Below the pieces are notes generated by a model. The model did no database searches. It worked only from the letters and a program-made list of their open reading frames with translations, and had not been told where the DNA came from. The position numbers were made by a program, and so were the translations under genes. Positions 15,511 through 24,826 of a DNA stretch of 32,532 nt are shown one piece after another (positions within the stretch are counted from its first letter, which is position 1; every line of letters begins with the position of its first letter). The stretch is from Eutrophocola sp965662685 (GTDB lineage: Bacteria > Pseudomonadota > Gammaproteobacteria > Pseudomonadales > Pseudohongiellaceae), in the NCBI GenBank assembly GCA_965662685.1, contig CBFIIQ010000037.1, positions 1 through 32,532 on the forward strand, read 5' to 3'.

Positions 15511-17448
15511 GTGTCAGATATTAAAGTTTATCCCGTTCCTGAAAGTTTAAAATCCTCTGCCCTCATCAATAAAGAACAATACGAAGCCATGTACAAGGCT
15601 TCCATCGATACTCCCGATACTTTCTGGGCACAACAGGCCACAGATTTCCTCGACTGGACAAGTCCGTTTACCAAGGTCAGCAATTGCGATATGGCGAAAG
15701 GTGATATCCAGTGGTTTCTGGACGGAAAACTCAATGTCAGCACCAATTGTATTGACCGCCACCTGCCAGCCCGGGCAGACCAGGTAGCCATCCTTTGGGA
15801 AGGCGATGAGCCCGGCCTGGATCGCAAAATAACTTATCAGGAATTACATGATCAGGTTTGCCAATTGGCAAACGTGCTGAAACAACGCGGCGTCAAGAAA
15901 GGTGACCGCGTCTGCATCTATATGCCAATGATTCCTGAAGCAGCTTTTGCCATGCTGGCTTGTGCCCGCATTGGTGCTGTGCATTCCGTGGTGTTTGGCG
16001 GTTTTTCGCCGGATTCCCTGAAAGACAGGATTCTCGATTCCGATTGTCAGACCGTTATTACCTCGGATGAAAGTGCCCGCGGTGGCCGTTTGTTCCCGCT
16101 AAAAGCCAACGCCGACGTTGCAGTAAAACAATGCCCCAATGTGCACACTGTGCTGGTGGTAAAACGCACAGGTGGTGATATCGATTGGGTGGAAGGTCGG
16201 GATATCTGGTATGACGAAGCCATTGCCAGTGCCGAAAAAACCTGTACAGCGGAAACCATGGACAGCGAAGACCCCCTGTTCATACTTTACACTTCCGGTT
16301 CAACCGGCAAACCCAAGGGCGTGATGCATACCACTGCCGGTTATCTGCTGATGGCAGCCATGACCCACAAATATGTATTTGATTACCATGACGGTGATAT
16401 TTACTGGTGTGCTGCCGATGTAGGCTGGGTTACCGGGCATACTTATATCGTATACGGCCCTCTATGCAATGCTGCCACCACGCTTATGTTTGAAGGCGTT
16501 CCCACGTATCCGGATTATTCGCGCTTCTGGCAGATCATTGATAAATACCAGGTGAATTCCTTCTACACGGCACCCACGGCTATCCGTGCGTTGATGGCCC
16601 AGGGCAATGATCCTGTTACGGCCACGTCACGAAAATCCCTGAAAGTTCTGGGCACGGTGGGTGAGCCGATTAATCCGGAAGCCTGGGAATGGTATTACCA
16701 CATTGTCGGTAATGAGCAGTGCCCAATCATGGATACCTGGTGGCAGACCGAGACTGGCGGCCATATGATTACGCCACTTCCCGGCGTCACTGACTTGAAA
16801 CCGGGTTCAGCGACTTTACCGTTCTTCGGTGTCAAACCGGAACTGGTTGATCCCGACGGCAATATTCTCGAAGGCGCCACCTCCGGCAACCTGGTAATAA
16901 CCCAGAGCTGGCCAAGCCAGATTCGCACCGTCTATGGCGATCACAAACGCTGCATCGATACTTACTACTCCACATATCCCGGTTATTACTTTACCGGTGA
17001 CGGCGCCAGACGTGATGAAGATGGCTACTGGTGGATTACCGGACGTGTTGACGATGTCCTCAATGTCTCCGGACACCGTCTCGGTACTGCAGAAATTGAA
17101 AGCTCTCTGGTACTGCATGAAGCGGTTGCCGAAGCTGCCGTGGTTGGCTTTCCCCATGACATCAAGGGACAGGCTATCTATGCCTTCGTCAGCCTGATGG
17201 TGGGTGTTGAGGAAAGTGATGAATTGATGCAGGAATTACGCGCCTTTGTCGCCAAGGATATCGGCGCTATCGCCAGACCGGATGTCATCCAGTGGGCTCC
17301 AGGACTGCCAAAAACACGCTCCGGCAAGATCATGCGCCGGATTTTACGCAAGATTGCTGCTAATGAGATGGATAGCCTCGGTGATATCACAACCCTGGCA
17401 GATCCATCGGTAGTTGAGCATCTGGTTGAGAATAGACCTAACAAGTAA
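15511..17448 (+). CDS. acs: Acetyl-CoA synthetase
   Basis: AMP-forming enzyme (645 aa) that activates acetate. Visible motifs: YTSGSTGKPKGV (phosphate loop), WWQTETGGH, TGDGARRDEDGYWWITGRVDD, and the C-terminal PKTRSGKIMRRILR with the lysine that is regulated by acetylation in many bacteria. Length is normal. The GTG start has GAGGTG about 9 bases upstream. In Pseudomonas an acs paralogue also closes this gene block, after pgi, which is missing here. It converges on the AlkD-like gene. Confidence 0.97.
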   Translation: MSDIKVYPVPESLKSSALINKEQYEAMYKASIDTPDTFWAQQATDFLDWTSPFTKVSNCDMAKGDIQWFLDGKLNVSTNCIDRHLPARADQVAILWEGDEPGLDRKITYQELHDQVCQLANVLKQRGVKKGDRVCIYMPMIPEAAFAMLACARIGAVHSVVFGGFSPDSLKDRILDSDCQTVITSDESARGGRLFPLKANADVAVKQCPNVHTVLVVKRTGGDIDWVEGRDIWYDEAIASAEKTCTAETMDSEDPLFILYTSGSTGKPKGVMHTTAGYLLMAAMTHKYVFDYHDGDIYWCAADVGWVTGHTYIVYGPLCNAATTLMFEGVPTYPDYSRFWQIIDKYQVNSFYTAPTAIRALMAQGNDPVTATSRKSLKVLGTVGEPINPEAWEWYYHIVGNEQCPIMDTWWQTETGGHMITPLPGVTDLKPGSATLPFFGVKPELVDPDGNILEGATSGNLVITQSWPSQIRTVYGDHKRCIDTYYSTYPGYYFTGDGARRDEDGYWWITGRVDDVLNVSGHRLGTAEIESSLVLHEAVAEAAVVGFPHDIKGQAIYAFVSLMVGVEESDELMQELRAFVAKDIGAIARPDVIQWAPGLPKTRSGKIMRRILRKIAANEMDSLGDITTLADPSVVEHLVENRPNK

Positions 17449-17461
17449 TATCCAGCGGGCG

Positions 17462-18178
17462 CTACAAGGTCCCATTTAGATATTGTTTGCGACGCGCTTG
17501 CGGAAATTTTTCGATGGCATAACGCAACATGGTGCGAGGCATGTTGTGGTAATGCTGTTTGAGAAATTCCTCTTCTGTTTTCCGGTCACGATTTCCAACC
17601 TCACGCAGCATCCAGCCAACCGCCTTGTGAATAAGATCTTCCTTGTCTTTAAATAACAACCGGGCAATTTTCAGCGTCGGAGAGAAATGTTGCTGCCTGA
17701 TAAAGTGGAAAGTACTCATAATGGCAATGCGTCGCTCCCACAAAATTTCCGAGCGCGCCAATCTTGTCAGTATTGTCTTGTCGCGCCGCATTAGCCAGGG
17801 CCCAAGAATAAGATGCGCGGAACAATCCACCAGATCCCAACCATTTGCATAGAGAGTATTTTTTAGATACAAATTTACTATATCACTCCGTGCTTTCTCT
17901 TCACCCTGCTTAAACTTTAATACCATAATCAGCAATGCAGTCATGCGGGCTTCATGAAATTTACTTTTTAGTAATTTTTCAACTGCTGTGATTGATAAGT
18001 CTATATTGGTTTTTGCCAACTGACGCAATACAGGCATGCGAATACCGAGAAAGAAATCTCCCTCCCCGTACTGCCCTGTTCCGGTCTTGATAAATCGGGA
18101 TGCCGCAGTTGCATCATTTCTACTTGAGGATTTTTTTAATTGCTTAAGTACATCTGTCGCAGTGATTTCGCAAGTCAT
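17462..18178 (-). CDS. AlkD-like DNA alkylation repair protein
   Basis: A 238-residue helical HEAT-like protein of the DNA alkylation repair family. AlkD removes 3-methyladenine and 7-methylguanine without flipping the base. Diagnostic segments are NGWDLVDCSAHLILGPWL, ERRIAIMSTFHFI and the highly conserved DLIHKAVGWMLREVGNRD and MPRTMLRYAIEKFP. The aromatic and acidic active-site positions (Trp and Asp in WDLVD, Arg in ERRIA, Trp in VGWML) are present. It is the last gene of a minus-strand run and converges with acs, 13 bases away. Confidence 0.9.
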   Translation of the reverse strand: MTCEITATDVLKQLKKSSSRNDATAASRFIKTGTGQYGEGDFFLGIRMPVLRQLAKTNIDLSITAVEKLLKSKFHEARMTALLIMVLKFKQGEEKARSDIVNLYLKNTLYANGWDLVDCSAHLILGPWLMRRDKTILTRLARSEILWERRIAIMSTFHFIRQQHFSPTLKIARLLFKDKEDLIHKAVGWMLREVGNRDRKTEEEFLKQHYHNMPRTMLRYAIEKFPQARRKQYLNGTL

Positions 18179-18202
18179 TGATAAAAGCGAAACTGCCCGG
18201 CT

Positions 18203-18643
18203 TTATTCGTCATTATTATCATTGCTTTCCCCGGCTACCTCAGCATGCGAAAGGCTCTGTCTGCGCGTAACAAGAAAAAAACTAACGCCTGTCATTACAA
18301 ATAATGGAATCAGTACGGGATATAAATAATCCGGATGAAAAATAGAGGATCTGTAATCAAATATTTCAAAAGCATAGGCAACGGTAGTTCCTGTCAGGGC
18401 AACAATAAATGCCAGCACCACGCCTGCCAGCAAATTCGATGTTTTCATTCTTGCCAACAGACACAGCGGCACAATGATAACCCCGTTGGCAATGGCAGCA
18501 ACCATATAGCCAAACAGCAGAAGTAATACTTCAAACACAACGGGGATATAGGCGGAATCAGGTCGGTGCATCAACTCCCAGGACAGCGGAATAGTAAGCA
18601 AAACTGCAGCTACGCAAGGGCTAAAAAACAATGCTTTTTTCAT
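18203..18643 (-). CDS. Small membrane protein of unknown function
   Basis: A 146-residue protein with four hydrophobic stretches (about residues 5-21, 33-62, 69-92 and 105-124) and an acidic, Asn/Asp-rich C-terminus. The ATG at 18643 has AGGT upstream. No family is recognised. It lies between the channel-like gene and the AlkD-like gene in the same direction, with short spacers, so all three may be cotranscribed. Confidence 0.75.
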   Translation of the reverse strand: MKKALFFSPCVAAVLLTIPLSWELMHRPDSAYIPVVFEVLLLLFGYMVAAIANGVIIVPLCLLARMKTSNLLAGVVLAFIVALTGTTVAYAFEIFDYRSSIFHPDYLYPVLIPLFVMTGVSFFLVTRRQSLSHAEVAGESNDNNDE

Positions 18644-18674
18644 CTTTTACCTGTTTAAATTATTCCATTCAGTA

Positions 18675-19097
18675 TTACTTTGATACCCAGTAACGCTGCA
18701 TCTCTATAAACAGGAATGAGGCTGTCCAGGTAATAAGTAAAAGGCCTGTCAGAGACTCCACTCCGGCCAGAAAACGAATACCGCCAAAAGGCTCAATATC
18801 CCCATAACCAAGTGTGGTATAGGTGGTAAAGGAAAAATAAATACAATCGGGTAAGGTGATCTCAAAACGCCCTTCCAGATAGCCAAGACCTTCACTTTGA
18901 TGCATCAATAAATAGCTCGCCCCAAATAACAGAACTTCCATTACATGGGCTAGCAAGGCACCAAACACACCAAGCACCAGACGATAGCGATACTTCAATC
19001 TCAGGATGGGCATAAGACGGGTAAGCCGATACAGACACTCGTAATGCAATAACACCACCAGCGCCACAATGAGGATGATAATTGGAAATAAAATCAT
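18675..19097 (-). CDS. Potassium-channel-like membrane protein
   Basis: A 140-residue protein with an N-terminal hydrophobic helix (2-18), a second helix (40-66), a pore loop with the selectivity filter TTLGYGD (94-100) and a final helix (about 107-130). TxGYGD is the signature of K+ channels (ion channel 2 family). There is no regulatory domain, so gating is unknown. It is the first gene of a minus-strand group of three. Confidence 0.88.
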   Translation of the reverse strand: MILFPIIILIVALVVLLHYECLYRLTRLMPILRLKYRYRLVLGVFGALLAHVMEVLLFGASYLLMHQSEGLGYLEGRFEITLPDCIYFSFTTYTTLGYGDIEPFGGIRFLAGVESLTGLLLITWTASFLFIEMQRYWVSK

Positions 19098-19181
19098 TCG
19101 CTAAAAACTTTCGATCCACGGCTAATCTTTGTCAGCTACATTAACGGATTTATCAATAAAGGCAAAGTGCGGTACCAGAAT

Positions 19182-19212
19182 AAAAAAACCCGGCCTTAGC
19201 CGGGTTTTTTTT
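19182..19212. terminator. Strong bidirectional rho-independent terminator
   Basis: A-run, CCCGGC, CTTA loop, GCCGGG, T-run. Because A and T runs flank both sides it can act on either strand. It lies after the PhoX-family gene (minus strand), ending 18 bases from its stop, and so separates that gene from the channel gene group. Confidence 0.92.
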
Positions 19213-19230
19213 GTGGAACAGGCAGCCTGT

Positions 19231-20961
19231 TCAGGAGCCTACTATGCCGCCATTTCTGCGTTCCAGGACAACAGTGGCATCCCTGGGAATTCCCGTGGTG
19301 GGATCAGGATGCTGTACATTACAAAATAATGTACTGCGATCTGGTGTCATGGCAATGCCGGTAATTTCGCAACCGGACACTCCTTCAAACAGGCGCTTGA
19401 TTTCCCCGGTAGAGATATCTGCTACCAGCAACTGATTTTCCAGTCCATCTTTTTGACCACCATCTGTTTCGATAAACAGGCGACCATCAGGATCGGCCCA
19501 CAGGCCATCCGGATCGGCAAAAGACTCTTCAGTACCATGAGTGTCTTCGGCAAAAACAAAAATGTCCCACTCAAAAGTCAGGCCAGCATGATTGTTACTA
19601 TCGAACCAGCGAATGATATGACCATCGCTGTTAGGCGCCAAAGGATTCGCTGCGTTGGGCTGCTCCCTTCTGCTGTTATTGGTCAATGTACAGTAGACAA
19701 GGCCATTGGGGGCAACCGTAGTCCATTCCGGACGATCCATTGGGGTAGCGCCAACAATATCCGCCGCCATGCGGGCAAAAACCAGCACTTCATCCTGACT
19801 ATTGAATACCGCTGCAATGGCCGGATTATCAATGGTCAATTCGAGCCAGTCACCGGTTCCATCATCGTTAAAACGGGCGACATAAAGCCTGCCTGAATCC
19901 AGTGGACTTTCACCCCGGGAAACCATGGCCTGCCAACTGTCATCGGAAACATATTTATAAATATAGTCAAAACGCTGGTCATCACCCATGTAACCGACGA
20001 TACGTCCATCCGTAGTTTCAGCCAGGGCGATACCTTCATGTTTGAAGCGACCTAATGCAGTCCTTTTGACCGGCTTGGCGCTTGCGTTAAACGGATCTAT
20101 TTCCACCATCCAGCCAAAGCGCTTGTCTTCATTGGCATAGTCCGGATTGGCAAGATCAAAGCGTGGGTCAAAAACATGCCAGCCATACCCGAATCCATTT
20201 TCAGAAAACCCATAACGATTTTGAGCTTCAGTAGGCGTCCAGCCACCATTGGAACCAAAATAGCCATTAAAGTTTTCTTCACAGGTCAGGTATGTTCCCC
20301 AAGGGGTATAGCCATTACCGCAGTTATTGACAGTACCCTGTGGTTCATTGCCGGCAAGATTTTCCAATAAGGGGCTACCAGCAACCGGCCCACTGAATTC
20401 GACAGGCGTATTCACATGTATTCGACGAGCCAGTCCGCTTTGATTGACTGACACCCATTTGATGTTTTTACCTGGACGGCGTTTAAGTTCAATCACAGAA
20501 ACGCCATGGGCATATTGAGAAGCGCGAACCTGATCCAGACTATCAGGAAAACTGCTACCAAAAACAACTTCATTGTTACCAAATTCATGGTTTATACACA
20601 AAACACCATGTTGGTTCTGCCGACCTTTACCCATACTAATTGGGAAATACCACATACCGTCGTGACCAATACCTATTGAGTCCTTGCTTCCTGGGAAGAG
20701 AGGATCACCAAAAGGTAAAATGACACGCATGTAGTAATCATCAGAAACGCGAGGGTCAATACCATTACCTCCTGCAAGCGGAACAGGATCAAAACCCACT
20801 AGACTACTGGCCTGTGCTGTAACCGGAGCCCCTGCCAGGAAGGAAGATACGGCTGCGCCTATACCTCCTGCTAATATCTCGCGGCGGGAGCTATATACAT
20901 TTAGGATATCTACAAAGGTTCGATTTTGAGAATTATTTGACACATCTTCGTCATGAGGCAT
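19231..20961 (-). CDS. Tat-exported PhoX-family (DUF839) phosphatase-like protein
   Basis: The 576-residue product begins with a twin-arginine signal (SRREIL at 25-30, a hydrophobic stretch, then VTAQA). The body matches the PhoX/DUF839 beta-propeller family: CINHEFGNNE, CGNGYTPWGTYLTCEEN, GRFKHEGIA and the C-terminal FADPDGLWADPDGRLFIETDGG. PhoX proteins are calcium/iron alkaline phosphatases in the periplasm or outside the cell; many relatives are untested, so phosphatase activity is an inference. AAGGA precedes the ATG. No clear Pho box is seen upstream, but an inverted repeat is (20991-21014). Confidence 0.88.
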   Translation of the reverse strand: MPHDEDVSNNSQNRTFVDILNVYSSRREILAGGIGAAVSSFLAGAPVTAQASSLVGFDPVPLAGGNGIDPRVSDDYYMRVILPFGDPLFPGSKDSIGIGHDGMWYFPISMGKGRQNQHGVLCINHEFGNNEVVFGSSFPDSLDQVRASQYAHGVSVIELKRRPGKNIKWVSVNQSGLARRIHVNTPVEFSGPVAGSPLLENLAGNEPQGTVNNCGNGYTPWGTYLTCEENFNGYFGSNGGWTPTEAQNRYGFSENGFGYGWHVFDPRFDLANPDYANEDKRFGWMVEIDPFNASAKPVKRTALGRFKHEGIALAETTDGRIVGYMGDDQRFDYIYKYVSDDSWQAMVSRGESPLDSGRLYVARFNDDGTGDWLELTIDNPAIAAVFNSQDEVLVFARMAADIVGATPMDRPEWTTVAPNGLVYCTLTNNSRREQPNAANPLAPNSDGHIIRWFDSNNHAGLTFEWDIFVFAEDTHGTEESFADPDGLWADPDGRLFIETDGGQKDGLENQLLVADISTGEIKRLFEGVSGCEITGIAMTPDRSTLFCNVQHPDPTTGIPRDATVVLERRNGGIVGS

Positions 20962-20990
20962 CTTGTTTTCCTTTTTAATATAAAGTGTTG

Positions 20991-21014
20991 GAGATGAAGA
21001 CTTATAGTCATCTC
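20991..21014. promoter_or_regulatory. Inverted repeat upstream of the PhoX-family gene
   Basis: GAGATGA, 10-base spacer, TCATCTC, ending 30 bases before the ATG. It could be an operator or a leader hairpin; no known box is recognised. Confidence 0.35.
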
Positions 21015-21088
21015 AAAGCTTAGGAAAAAAAGATTTATTAAAAATTAACTACAGTTAAAACTATGGTAAATATATTTTTAAGAAAATA

Positions 21089-22132
21089 TTAATTGGCAAG
21101 AGATTCTTTATATCGACTTTTAATTTGCGGTCTGAGCTTATTGGCGATGGTTACCAAAGACAGCATCACGGGGACTTCCACCAGTACTCCTACAACTGTG
21201 GCCAGTGAAGCACCGGAGTCCAGACCAAATAATGAAATAGCGACTGCCACCGCCAACTCGAAAAAATTTGAGGTCGCAATCATACAGGCAGGTGCCGTGA
21301 TACGATGAGACAACCTGAGTTTATAGGCAATGGCTAGAGTGATAAAAAATATGCCATAGGTCTGTATCAGTAATGGCAATGCAATAAGGCCGATAATGAC
21401 AGGCTCTTCCAGAATTGTATTAGCCTGCAGGCCAAAAAGAATAACTACAGTGGCCAGCAAACCGGTAATTGACCATGGTTTTATTTTTATCAGGAAATTA
21501 TCCAGCCTGACATGATCATTTTTTTGGTCAAGAAAACGACGTGTCATTACGCCTGCCACCAATGGCAAAACTACATAAAGACAAACTGACAAGAGCAAGG
21601 TCTGCCAGGGAACCGGTATATCAGAAACACCGAGCAGAAAAGCCGCCAGAGGGGCAAAAGCAAAAACCATGATAATGTCATTAACCGACACCTGGACCAG
21701 TGTGTAGTTGGGATCACCTTTGGTCAACTGACTCCAGACAAAAACCATAGCGGTACAGGGAGCTACTCCCAGCAATATCATGCCAGCTATATATTCGTTG
21801 GCAGTTTGCGGGTCGACCAGATCCACATAAAAAACACGAAAGAATAACCAGGCCACCAGCGTCATGGTAAAAGGCTTCACCAGCCAGTTAATAAAACAGG
21901 TAAGAATAATACCCTGGGGCCTGTTGCCTACTTCTTTCAGGGAAGAAAAATCAATTTCAATCATCATTGGATAAATCATTACCCAGATCAGAACCGCAAC
22001 CACGATATTGACATGGGCAATTTCAAGCGTAGCAATTGAGTTAAAAACAGCGCTGAAATTACTGCCAAGAATGACGCCGGAAATAATTGCCAGGAATACC
22101 CATACTGTCAAATAACGTTCAAATAGCTTCAT
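21089..22132 (-). CDS. acr3: Arsenite efflux permease, ACR3 family
   Basis: The 347-residue product has about ten membrane helices and ACR3 signatures: GVAPCTAMVFVWSQLTKGD with the essential Cys (C126), VQVSVNDIIMVF, and MIATSNFFELAVAVAISLFG. ACR3 exports arsenite (and in some bacteria antimonite) using the proton gradient. It follows arsC after 22 bases, so arsenate is reduced and exported by one transcript. No ArsR repressor gene is present next to them. Confidence 0.95.
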   Translation of the reverse strand: MKLFERYLTVWVFLAIISGVILGSNFSAVFNSIATLEIAHVNIVVAVLIWVMIYPMMIEIDFSSLKEVGNRPQGIILTCFINWLVKPFTMTLVAWLFFRVFYVDLVDPQTANEYIAGMILLGVAPCTAMVFVWSQLTKGDPNYTLVQVSVNDIIMVFAFAPLAAFLLGVSDIPVPWQTLLLSVCLYVVLPLVAGVMTRRFLDQKNDHVRLDNFLIKIKPWSITGLLATVVILFGLQANTILEEPVIIGLIALPLLIQTYGIFFITLAIAYKLRLSHRITAPACMIATSNFFELAVAVAISLFGLDSGASLATVVGVLVEVPVMLSLVTIANKLRPQIKSRYKESLAN

Positions 22133-22154
22133 AGCATGTATCCTGTGCCTTTAA

Positions 22155-22634
22155 TCATTCTGCAAGATTTCTTGGCAGGAGAAATATATCCTTAAGCGTT
22201 AAACCCTGCTGTAAACTGTCTTTAATTTTTTGAATCCGCGCCACCAGTAAAGCAATAGTCTGATCAAATTCGACACTATTATTTTCATCTCTTTCATTCA
22301 TACCTGCGCTGGGATCGCGTAAGCCCCAGTGAACCTTGGCGGCATTGCCAAGCCAGAGTGGACATACTTCCTGAACGGCCTGATCACAAACAGTAATAAC
22401 CACATCAACTTCTGCATCCCCAAACACATCCCAGGATTTACTATGAAGACTGGCAGTTCCTATCTGATGTCTTTCCAGGGCTGCCAGCGTTGCTGGATGC
22501 ACATGGCCTGCCGGTGCGCTACCAGCACTAACAGCCTGAATCAAACCGGCACCATAATGATTCGCTACCGCTTCAGCAAGAATACTGCGGCAACGATTGT
22601 GGGTACAGATAAAGAGAATTTTCAGTGGTTTCAT
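22155..22634 (-). CDS. arsC: Arsenate reductase, low-molecular-weight phosphatase type
   Basis: The 159-residue product has the phosphatase loop CTHNRCRS (C10 to S17, CX5R) and two further cysteines in ITVCDQAVQEVCP (C83, C91), which in this class relay the disulphide to thioredoxin or glutaredoxin. WGLRDPS is the general-acid loop. It reduces arsenate to arsenite for export by the downstream ACR3 protein. The C-terminus extends somewhat beyond the core with an unassigned DIFLLPRNL tail. The 174-base divergent region upstream is AT-rich. Confidence 0.93.
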   Translation of the reverse strand: MKPLKILFICTHNRCRSILAEAVANHYGAGLIQAVSAGSAPAGHVHPATLAALERHQIGTASLHSKSWDVFGDAEVDVVITVCDQAVQEVCPLWLGNAAKVHWGLRDPSAGMNERDENNSVEFDQTIALLVARIQKIKDSLQQGLTLKDIFLLPRNLAE

Positions 22635-22808
22635 GCTAAAGAATTACATTATGTTATTGACACGATAAATATAAATTCATACTAATCGAAGATTATTAAT
22701 TTTAAATAAATTTGAAAAACATAGTAAATTAACAATAACTTATTGATTGCTTAATATTTTTTTATACTCAAAAGTCTAAAATTTAAGAAAAAATGAATTC
22801 CCTACAAT

Positions 22809-23678
22809 ATGAAACAAAAAGCTTGCCATACAATCTGGATTTCCGATATCCACCTGGGCACCAGAGGATGCAAGGCTACTCTTCTCAACGAATTTCTAAA
22901 GGCACATCGCTGCGAAAACCTGTTTTTGGTTGGCGATATTATTGATGGCTGGCGAATCTCGACAGCTAAATGGTACTGGCCGACTGAACACAATCGGATA
23001 GTCAGACAAGTACTCAGAAAATCTGAAAAGGAAAATACCAATGTCTATTATATTGTCGGCAATCACGACGAGTTCCTGAGGGATTATATCGCTGAGCACA
23101 ACTTTGAAATGGGAAATATCAAAGTACTGAATGAATACAGTTACGAAACACTTAAAGGCGACAAATTATGGGTTATTCATGGTGATGCCTATGATGGCAT
23201 TACCCGCCATCACAAGTGGGTCGCCCTGGCTGGTGATGCAGGTTACAACTTTTTATTGTGGTCTAATAACTGGTTCAACTGGTTAAGAAAGGCTTTTAAT
23301 CTTCCCTATTGGTCATTGTCGAAAGCTATCAAGCATAAGGTCAAAAAAGCTGTAAGCTATATTTTTGAATATGAAAATATAGTCGTCCGTGAAACCGCCA
23401 AACGTAAAATGGATGGCGTAGTTTGCGGACATATTCATCACGCAGAAATGAAAACAATCAATGGAATAAAGTATTATAACTGTGGTGACTGGGTAGAGAG
23501 CTGCACCGCCATTATTGAAAATGAGGCTGGTGATATTGAAATTGTAAACTGGGCTGAAGTACAGGCGAAACAAAATGCCGTGATATACCTGGAAGAAGAA
23601 AAAATAACAGCAAATTCAGTGAAAGATAACAAGAAGAAAAAGACAGCCAACACCAAAAAGAAGCAAAAAGTAGCCTGA
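22809..23678 (+). CDS. LpxH-like metallophosphoesterase
   Basis: A calcineurin-type phosphoesterase (289 aa) with all metal-binding motifs: SDIHLG (D13, H15), GDIIDGW (D43), GNHDE (N85, H86), HGDAYD (H124) and GHIHHAE (H208, H210). It belongs to the family annotated as UDP-2,3-diacylglucosamine diphosphatase, but this long branch is distinct from canonical LpxH and the substrate is uncertain. The last 25 residues are nearly all Lys, Asn and Thr. It converges on the MJ1255-type glycosyltransferase, a pairing I recall in other gammaproteobacteria. Confidence 0.88.
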   Translation: MKQKACHTIWISDIHLGTRGCKATLLNEFLKAHRCENLFLVGDIIDGWRISTAKWYWPTEHNRIVRQVLRKSEKENTNVYYIVGNHDEFLRDYIAEHNFEMGNIKVLNEYSYETLKGDKLWVIHGDAYDGITRHHKWVALAGDAGYNFLLWSNNWFNWLRKAFNLPYWSLSKAIKHKVKKAVSYIFEYENIVVRETAKRKMDGVVCGHIHHAEMKTINGIKYYNCGDWVESCTAIIENEAGDIEIVNWAEVQAKQNAVIYLEEEKITANSVKDNKKKKTANTKKKQKVA

Positions 23679-23737
23679 CCACTATTATCCTTGATAGAAA
23701 TTTTGCCTGTAAGCCTACAGAGTAATTATTAGCAGAA

Positions 23738-24826
23738 TTACAAGTTAAGACACTTTACAGAGGTTTGTGCCCACAACTCGCTGGATAACTCCTCAATACT
23801 CTTACTTTGTTCCTCATTGATCCATTTTGCGATTGCCTTGGCGACATCGGGATATTGAACCTGACAGGCCTTGCCAGGTCTCTCCAGCCATTGAGAGATG
23901 GCCTTTAGGGTTATTTCAGAGATCACGGTGGCATAATCAAGCTCAGCCAATGCGCGCGCATTCGACAGCTGTTCTATCTGTCCATGCAGAGGTTTGGTCA
24001 GTATCCTTTTTCCCAAAACAAGACTTTCACTGATTAGTTCAAATCCGGAGTTGGTAATCAATGCGTTGGCGGATACCAGGTCATTCTTGAAACCGGTTTT
24101 TGAAATAGAGCGAGTGTGAATATTACCCAGATTATAGTCCTCCATTTCCGCAGAATAGATATAAAAATTCCACTGAGGCAAGTCCTTGAATAGCTGAACG
24201 AGTTTATCCTGATTCTCAAATGGCAAGTAAACCAGAACCTTGTCTGACACAACTTTTTGCTCAAGACTTACATCCAGCATATCAACAATGGGTGGTAATA
24301 TAGGTTGATCAAAATGATGCCAGTGCAATCCCAGCTTTATATCTGCCGGTGCAAAATATTTCATGGTCAATTCGGATAATTTATTATTCCCGGCAACAGG
24401 CACTGGATAAAAGAATGCATGCTGGTGACCAATCCCCAGGGTTTTTTTGCCTTGCTTTTTGGCTGCCCAGGAAACAACTGGTTCAAAGTCACTGATAATC
24501 AAATCATAATTATCCAGACATAACTCCGAAATATCATGCATAAACTGCAACAGATTATTGCCAGCAATGGTATTCAGAACTTCTATTCTTCCGTTACTGG
24601 TTGAAAATGTCATACCTCGATACCAGTTATAATCATCACAACACATAATCTGCTCACGAGGCCTGCCACTCATTATCCAGGACACCTGAAACCTTTTCAG
24701 TTCTGCGAAAGCTTTATTCATAGCCCCGGCACGGCTGATATGACCATTACCAGTGCCTTGAACACCATAAAGTACTTTTACGGGAGCTTGCGATAGCGAT
24801 GTGGAATCAGCAATATGGTCTGACAT
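23738..24826 (-). CDS. MJ1255/VC2487-family glycosyltransferase
   Basis: The product (362 aa from ATG 24826) carries KVLYGVQGTGNGHISRAGAM at its start, DLIISDFEPVVSWAAKK, GIGHQHAFFYPVP and TNSGFELISESLVLGKRIL near the C-terminus, the nucleotide-sugar site of GT-B enzymes. This is the MJ1255/VC2487 family. The acceptor is unknown; the neighbouring LpxH-like gene suggests lipid or surface glycan work. A GTG at 24916 would add 30 residues with no family match. The gene ends 59 bases from the convergent phosphoesterase. Confidence 0.85.
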   Translation of the reverse strand: MSDHIADSTSLSQAPVKVLYGVQGTGNGHISRAGAMNKAFAELKRFQVSWIMSGRPREQIMCCDDYNWYRGMTFSTSNGRIEVLNTIAGNNLLQFMHDISELCLDNYDLIISDFEPVVSWAAKKQGKKTLGIGHQHAFFYPVPVAGNNKLSELTMKYFAPADIKLGLHWHHFDQPILPPIVDMLDVSLEQKVVSDKVLVYLPFENQDKLVQLFKDLPQWNFYIYSAEMEDYNLGNIHTRSISKTGFKNDLVSANALITNSGFELISESLVLGKRILTKPLHGQIEQLSNARALAELDYATVISEITLKAISQWLERPGKACQVQYPDVAKAIAKWINEEQSKSIEELSSELWAQTSVKCLNL

